A stretch of DNA of 64,000 nt, taken from Treponema sp. OMZ 798 (GTDB lineage: Bacteria > Spirochaetota > Spirochaetia > Treponematales > Treponemataceae). Positions 59,508 to 64,000 of this stretch are shown piece after piece; the first letter of the stretch is position 1; every line of letters begins with the position of its first letter. The position numbers and the translations under genes are program-made. The DNA lies in contig NZ_CP051305.1 of NCBI RefSeq assembly GCF_024181385.1, positions 1,550,001 to 1,614,000 on the forward strand, in the 5' to 3' direction. The notes below the pieces were generated by a model, which was not told the origin of the DNA, ran no database searches, and saw only the letters and a list, made by a program, of their open reading frames with translations.

Positions 59508-60119
59508 ATGGCAAAGATAGCGAAGGCAAAGGAGGAGAGCAAGGCAAAAATAAAGCCTAAGGTTGAAGATTGGGCAGAAGATTTAAACGAGCAACAGAGG
59601 CTTTTTGTGCTTTATTACTGCACGGATGAGTTTTGTTTTTTAAACGGAACGAAAACGTACAGAAAAGCTTATCCCAAATGCCGGAGCGATGAAGCGGCCG
59701 CAACCGCAGCATCAAAATTGCTAAGAATTGCTAAGGTAAAAAAGAGTATCAGAATGTTATTAAAATTGACGAGGGAAACAGAAGATGAGCTTGCTGCCTA
59801 TAAGATTTTACACACTTATGAGACTTTAGCCTTTTATAACCCCGCAGACATAATAACGGACACGGGAGCGTTACTAAAACCTTTAAGCGAGCTAGGACCG
59901 CTTGCTGTTTGCGTAGAACAGATACAAACCTTTTATACCAAGGGTGGCTTTCCTTGCACTGTTGTGAAGCTTGCTAACAGGCATAAAGCTTTGGCTGTCT
60001 TAATGAAGTACTTAAGCCTTGTCAAGCCCGAAATCAATATGGAGGCCATGATGCCGGTTGCTATGATTACCGACAAAACGGCTATTGCCGATTGGCAGAC
60101 GGAAACTAAAACGAGTTAA
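59508..60119 (+). CDS. terS: Terminase small subunit
   Basis: A 203-residue protein of the terminase small subunit type: LNEQQRLFVLYYCTDEFCFLNGTKTYRKAYPKCRSDEAAATAASKLLRIAKVKKSIRMLL is the N-terminal DNA-binding region, followed by a helical oligomerisation part and NRHKALAVLMKYLSLVKPEINME. It recognises phage DNA for packaging. It directly precedes the large subunit gene by nine bases. Confidence 0.85.
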   Translation: MAKIAKAKEESKAKIKPKVEDWAEDLNEQQRLFVLYYCTDEFCFLNGTKTYRKAYPKCRSDEAAATAASKLLRIAKVKKSIRMLLKLTRETEDELAAYKILHTYETLAFYNPADIITDTGALLKPLSELGPLAVCVEQIQTFYTKGGFPCTVVKLANRHKALAVLMKYLSLVKPEINMEAMMPVAMITDKTAIADWQTETKTS

Positions 60120-60128
60120 GAGGATCAT

Positions 60129-61490
60129 ATGATTATTTGGAAACCGACTAAAAAACAATCACTAGCCTTGCAATGCCCTGCTTTCGAGCTTTTCTATGGA
60201 GGAGCTGCCGGAGGAGGCAAAACGGACTTTTTGCTTATGGATTTTTTAGGCGGTTGTAATAAGCATAGGGAAAACTGGAGGGGGATTTTATTCCGTAGAA
60301 CTTATAAAGAATTAGAGGACATTATAATAAGGGCTAAGGAGCTTTATATTCCTATGGGAGCTGTTTATAAGAAAACCGATAATGTTTTTAATTTTCCGAC
60401 AGGTTCATTTTTAAGATTGAGGTACTTGGAAAGAGATGATGATGTAAGCAATTATCAAGGCCATCAGTATACATGGATAGGCTTTGATGAGTTAGGCAAT
60501 TATTCCAGCGACTATTGCTGGAGATATATGATGAGCCGATGCCGAAGTGCTAAGGGTATTCCTTGTTATATGCGAGGAACGGGGAACCCCGGAGGCGTGG
60601 GGCACGGCTGGTTAAAGAAAAGGTTTATCGATAATCAAAACCCGAATACAATTTATACGGACAATGACGGGAATACAAGGTGTTTTATTCCGAGTAGATT
60701 GGATGATAACGATTATTTAATAAAGAATGACAAAAGCTATGAAAAGCGATTACGCCTTTTGCCTAAGTATCTTTATGAGGCTTTAAGAAAAGGTAACTGG
60801 GATATTATTGCCGGAAGTGCTTTTGAGGAGTTTAGCCGAGAAAGCCATGTAATTAAACCCATCGCCCTTGATCCGGGTGTATGGTTTAAGTTTTGTTCTA
60901 TGGACTGGGGATATTCAAGGCCTTTTAGTATAGGCTGGTGGGCAGTATCAAGAGACGGACGAATGATTAGATACCGTGAGCTTTACGGCTGCGAAAAGGG
61001 CGAAGCGAATAAGGGAGTCAGGCGTAGTGCCGGAAGCATTGCAAAAGAAGCTTACGCCTTATCCATTGCCGAGGGTGTGAACACGATGGTTGCAGATCCG
61101 GCAGTTTGGGGTAAGGTGGATGACGGACCTTCAATCGCTGATAAGTTTGAAGCTGAAGGCTGGAAGATGGTTAAGGCCGATAACGATAGACTTAACGGCA
61201 AGATGCAGTTCCATCAGTTATTAAAGAGTAAGGGAGAAGACGGGAAGCCTATGCTTTTAGTCTTTGATACATGCTTTGATTTTATACGCACGATACCGCT
61301 ATTACTTCCAAGCACTACACGGCCTGAAGATATAGATACAACATTGGAGGATCACATCTATGATGAAACACGTTATGCGATTATGAGCGAATACGCAAGG
61401 CACCCGGGCAGGGCCTTAGAAAAACAAAACGGACAATGGAATTTTAGAAACAAGCGGACAAGAGGCACAAGCTTTGATCCGTATGGGTAA
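60129..61490 (+). CDS. terL: Terminase large subunit
   Basis: A 453-residue packaging motor and nuclease. Walker A is GAAGGGKT at 25-32, Walker B with catalytic glutamate is WIGFDE (Asp120, Glu121), and the coupling motif region reads RGTGNPGG. The RNase H-like nuclease has Asp259 in SMDWGYSRPFS and Asp323 in VADPAVWG, with a further aspartate near the C-terminus (EDIDTTLEDHIYDETRYAIM). It should cut and translocate DNA into the prohead. Confidence 0.93.
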   Translation: MIIWKPTKKQSLALQCPAFELFYGGAAGGGKTDFLLMDFLGGCNKHRENWRGILFRRTYKELEDIIIRAKELYIPMGAVYKKTDNVFNFPTGSFLRLRYLERDDDVSNYQGHQYTWIGFDELGNYSSDYCWRYMMSRCRSAKGIPCYMRGTGNPGGVGHGWLKKRFIDNQNPNTIYTDNDGNTRCFIPSRLDDNDYLIKNDKSYEKRLRLLPKYLYEALRKGNWDIIAGSAFEEFSRESHVIKPIALDPGVWFKFCSMDWGYSRPFSIGWWAVSRDGRMIRYRELYGCEKGEANKGVRRSAGSIAKEAYALSIAEGVNTMVADPAVWGKVDDGPSIADKFEAEGWKMVKADNDRLNGKMQFHQLLKSKGEDGKPMLLVFDTCFDFIRTIPLLLPSTTRPEDIDTTLEDHIYDETRYAIMSEYARHPGRALEKQNGQWNFRNKRTRGTSFDPYG

Positions 61491-61518
61491 ATATTTTTTT
61501 AATAGGAGAAGATGAAAA

Positions 61519-61908
61519 ATGAAAAAGATTGATTATTGGGATTTAGCCGACAGTGAGCGTTTGTATTATACAAGCGTAAATGAAGCAGTTGAGGAAATTT
61601 TAAAAAAATTCCAAAAAGAAGAAAGAGAAATACCGAAAGTCTTAACATTAACAGGTTTTGCAAAAATGGAGCCCGATGTAAAAGGTGAGGCGGCTTGTCT
61701 TTTAGATGATTTTCTACAATCTTTGGATTGTAATTTTAATTATTTCGATGACGTTGCTACAGAACCCACAGAAAGAATGAAAAAGGCGGCAGAAAAGTTT
61801 GTAAGGGAAGTATTAAAAGATTATGAAGTTTCTAATTGCGAGCCTGTTTGTACAAAAGAAGTGAATATCAAACTATGGATTAAAAGACATCCTGATTGGG
61901 ATAAATAA
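61519..61908 (+). CDS. Prophage protein of unknown function
   Basis: A 129-residue acidic protein (KKIDYWDLADSERLYYTSVNEAVEEILKKFQKEEREIPKVLTLTGFAKMEPDVKGEAACLLDDFLQSLD...WIKRHPDWDK) preceded by AGGAGAAG. No family recognised. It lies between terminase and methyltransferase genes, a place where phages carry accessory genes. Confidence 0.7.
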   Translation: MKKIDYWDLADSERLYYTSVNEAVEEILKKFQKEEREIPKVLTLTGFAKMEPDVKGEAACLLDDFLQSLDCNFNYFDDVATEPTERMKKAAEKFVREVLKDYEVSNCEPVCTKEVNIKLWIKRHPDWDK

Positions 61909-61923
61909 AAGGAGATATAGTTT

Positions 61924-62436
61924 ATGGAATTTGATAAATCAAGAGTTTACACGGCGGTAAACGCCGATGAGTTGAAAGTTGGGAGTAAATGTTTTTATAG
62001 CTGGAATTTAAAGGACTTAAAATATTCTGTTGAACATGACAGGCAACAGGATATAGGTATAGTTACAGAGATTTATGATGAAAGTAATCCTTGGAGATTT
62101 CAGATAAACTTTGATATTGATAGAGAGGATATAAGCGATGGAGCTTATGCTCTTATATATCTTCTTGAGCCGCCCCAATTTAACTCTTTTTCAACCTTGG
62201 AAAAGATGAAAGAATATATTTTTAGGTTTGGAAATACAATAAAATCAAAAAATGATGAAGAACAATACCTAATGATCGGAAATAGTCTTGATGGAAATGT
62301 TTTATTAAAATCAATCAATAATAATGAAATTAAAGAAGTTCCTATTTACGAATTGGTATATGATTATGTATTTATATCTAATGGGTATCCCTTCGGAGAA
62401 AATAAAGAAATAGAAAGGTTGTGTAAAAAATCTTAA
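61924..62436 (+). CDS. Prophage protein of unknown function
   Basis: A 170-residue protein (YTAVNADELKVGSKCFYSWNLKDLKYSVEHD...DREDISDGAYALIYLLEPPQFNSFSTLEKMKEYIFRFGNT...), mixed alpha/beta, preceded by GGAGATATAG. No family recognised. The opening resembles that of many small phage proteins that start with a beta-rich domain. Confidence 0.7.
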   Translation: MEFDKSRVYTAVNADELKVGSKCFYSWNLKDLKYSVEHDRQQDIGIVTEIYDESNPWRFQINFDIDREDISDGAYALIYLLEPPQFNSFSTLEKMKEYIFRFGNTIKSKNDEEQYLMIGNSLDGNVLLKSINNNEIKEVPIYELVYDYVFISNGYPFGENKEIERLCKKS

Positions 62437-62447
62437 GGAGTAAAAAT

Positions 62448-63419
62448 ATGAGTAATGAAACCGAGATTAACAATCTTTTAATAGGCGATTGTAGAAATCT
62501 ACTTCCCTCTCTTCCTGATAAGCTCGTTCAATGCGTAGTTACAAGCCCTCCTTATTTTAACTTACGGGATTATGGAGTAGAAGGTCAAATAGGATTAGAG
62601 GACTCAGTAGAGGATTATGTTAATTCCTTAGTCAATGTATTCCGTGAGGTAAAGCGGATATTAAAAGATGATGGCACCTTATGGCTTAATCTTGGAGATA
62701 GTTATGCAGGAAGCGGCAAGAACAGGAACGCAAAAGGCATAGACTATGGACTTAAAGAAGAATATGAAGATGCACGCCATAAAGGCAGAAGACGAGGAAT
62801 AATTAAAAAAACGCCTCTTTCCGGGAAACTCAAGCATAAAGATTTAATAGGTGTTCCTTGGAGAGTTGCATTTGCTCTGCAGGATGACGGCTGGTATTTA
62901 AGACAGGATATTATTTGGAATAAACCTAATGTCATGCCGGAAGCAGTAAAAGACAGATGTACTAAAAGCCATGAGTATATTTTTCTTTTATCAAAAAATA
63001 AAAAATACTATTTTGATAATGAAGCCATTAAAGAACCGGTAGTAAGCATAAAGGGAAACAATAAAACTTTTAGAAACGGCGGAGTTTATACAAAAAAACA
63101 GAGCTATTTTAATTCTAAAAAAATAGAAGCAGAAACACATGGTAACAAGCCAAATGAAAGTGGTAAACGCAACAAACGAGACGTGTGGACAATTCCGACA
63201 AATCCATATACAGAAGCTCATTTTGCGGTTTTCCCTCCGGCTTTGATACAACCTTGTATTTTAGCTGGAAGCCGTGAAGGAGATATTATACTTGATCCAT
63301 TTTTTGGTTCAGGTACTGTGGCAGAGGTAGCAGCTTTATTTAACAGGAACTGGATAGGAATAGACATAAACGAAGAATATACCCCTCTGTATAAAAAGAG
63401 ATTAGGATTATTTTCTTAA
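62448..63419 (+). CDS. Beta-class DNA methyltransferase carried by the prophage
   Basis: A 323-residue site-specific amino-methyltransferase. The catalytic motif IV is TSPPY at 32-36 and the SAM-binding motif I is LDPFFGSGTVAEVA near the C-terminus, the beta-class order. TSPPY is most common in N4-cytosine enzymes but also occurs in N6-adenine enzymes. The target recognition part is the central stretch around 85-270. No restriction endonuclease gene is beside it. Phages use such enzymes to escape host restriction. AAGGAG precedes the ATG. Confidence 0.9.
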   Translation: MSNETEINNLLIGDCRNLLPSLPDKLVQCVVTSPPYFNLRDYGVEGQIGLEDSVEDYVNSLVNVFREVKRILKDDGTLWLNLGDSYAGSGKNRNAKGIDYGLKEEYEDARHKGRRRGIIKKTPLSGKLKHKDLIGVPWRVAFALQDDGWYLRQDIIWNKPNVMPEAVKDRCTKSHEYIFLLSKNKKYYFDNEAIKEPVVSIKGNNKTFRNGGVYTKKQSYFNSKKIEAETHGNKPNESGKRNKRDVWTIPTNPYTEAHFAVFPPALIQPCILAGSREGDIILDPFFGSGTVAEVAALFNRNWIGIDINEEYTPLYKKRLGLFS

Positions 63420-63449
63420 AAAATTTTTTAATTCTTTTTTTTAAGTTAT

Positions 63450-63478
63450 GTAACAGAAAAATTTTATTTTGATAGAAT
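63450..63478 (+). promoter_or_regulatory. Weak candidate promoter of the portal gene
   Basis: TAGAAT (63473-63478) is a good -10 with a poor -35 (GTAACA) 17 bp upstream. The portal ATG at 63485 is seven bases after it and lacks a ribosome binding site, so a leaderless late transcript is possible. Confidence 0.3.
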
Positions 63479-63484
63479 GTCGGT

Positions 63485-64000
63485 ATGGAAACTAAAAAGG
63501 ACGGTAAAGAATTATTAGCCGATATAAAGGCTCTTTTTGACATTCTAAAAGATAAGCGCTCTATGCATGAGGCGGAATGGCAGGATGTTTGTACTTATAT
63601 AGGCTCTAATGTTTTTGATTGGGATGAGAACAAGGCCGAAATTAAAAGGCCGAAGCGTCATACCGGCCGGCCGTCCGAATATCTTAAAAAGTTGGTATCG
63701 GGGCTTATGGGTTACACCATAAGTCCCAATGTTACGTGGTTAAAGCTATCTTTAAACAATAACGAAATGCTTGAATATGCAGGGGTTAAAGATTGGTTAG
63801 AACAATCTGAAAAAGCCTTGTATGAGGAGTTCAACAGGAACAATTTATATAGTCAAGTGTCTTTGTTTATAAGCAATGCTGCATCTTTCGGACACGGCGT
63901 TATGCTTATAGATGAAAAGAAAGAGAACGCTATAAGGTTTTTAACTATAGCAGAACCCGAAATTTATATTGCAGAAAACGAATACGGAGATATTGATACC
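63485..64000 (+). CDS. Phage portal (head-tail connector) protein, C-terminus beyond right edge
   Basis: An open frame from ATG 63485 runs to the window edge (172 codons seen). The translation METKKDGKELLADIKALFDILKDKRSMHEAEWQDVCTYIGSNVFDW...YLKKLVSGLMGYTISPNVTWLKLSL...SQVSLFISNAASFGHGVMLIDEK matches the N-terminal region of podovirus-type portal/head-to-tail connector proteins. The portal is the packaging channel at one capsid vertex. Position after terminase agrees. The call is based on a partial sequence. Confidence 0.75.
   Translation, partial: METKKDGKELLADIKALFDILKDKRSMHEAEWQDVCTYIGSNVFDWDENKAEIKRPKRHTGRPSEYLKKLVSGLMGYTISPNVTWLKLSLNNNEMLEYAGVKDWLEQSEKALYEEFNRNNLYSQVSLFISNAASFGHGVMLIDEKKENAIRFLTIAEPEIYIAENEYGDIDT

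Overview
The window reads as a chromosome segment of a spirochaete of the genus Treponema, most likely an oral species close to T. denticola. Sequence evidence is the AT-rich coding style with lipobox-bearing lipoproteins, a complete tro metal-transport operon, and one long block that joins the division and murein genes to a flagellar export/basal-body operon, a layout I associate with treponemes. The species call is inference; no database was searched.

Layout. (1) 1-5534: the start of a secreted beta-propeller protein running off the left edge, then troA-troB-troC-troD-troR, an ABC importer for Mn/Zn/Fe with its DtxR-type repressor, behind a clear promoter and a 16-bp palindrome. (2) 5527-31532, all on the minus strand with tiny gaps or overlaps: mraZ, rsmH, ftsL, murF, ftsW, ftsQ, ftsA, ftsZ, xerD, a TPR lipoprotein, dprA, topA, xerC, hslV, hslU, flgB, flgC, fliE, fliF, fliG, fliH, fliI, fliJ, an 810-residue protein and a NagZ-like hydrolase. 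The mraZ promoter carries four 10-bp-spaced MraZ-type boxes. (3) 31662-36410: a prolyl oligopeptidase convergent with a DUF2339 membrane protein. (4) 36445-41992, minus strand: an rRNA operon in order 16S, tRNA-Ala(TGC), 23S, 5S, with two strong promoters and a possible small RNA or attenuator between them. (5) 42031-50896: a small lipoprotein, a three-gene proton-translocating transhydrogenase whose PntB carries two near-identical NADP-domain copies, two envelope proteins (one with a SPOR domain), groEL without groES, and a class III nucleotidyl cyclase. (6) 50946-64000: a CAT-anticodon tRNA followed directly by an integrase and a prophage that runs off the right edge.

Prophage. Left to right it has an integrase, a leftward GNAT protein with an overlapping small upstream gene (toxin-antitoxin-like), a small membrane protein, a Sel1-repeat lipoprotein, a CI-like repressor, a divergent control region with two palindromic operators, a rightward early operon (AlpA-like regulator, four small unknowns, a ParB-like protein, a small winged-helix protein, a DnaD/O-like initiator), then the small and large terminase subunits, two unknowns, a DNA methyltransferase and the start of a portal protein.

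The most striking unexplained signal is inside the initiator gene. Nine copies of the hexamer GTTACC/GGTAAC lie on a 10-11-bp helical grid and are read in different codon phases, followed by about 200 bp of almost pure purine on the plus strand. I interpret this as the prophage replication origin. Other notable signals are the duplicated PntB domain with a changed NADP-binding motif, the promoter-hairpin-repeat-terminator unit ahead of the rRNA operon, and a likely CTG start for xerD.
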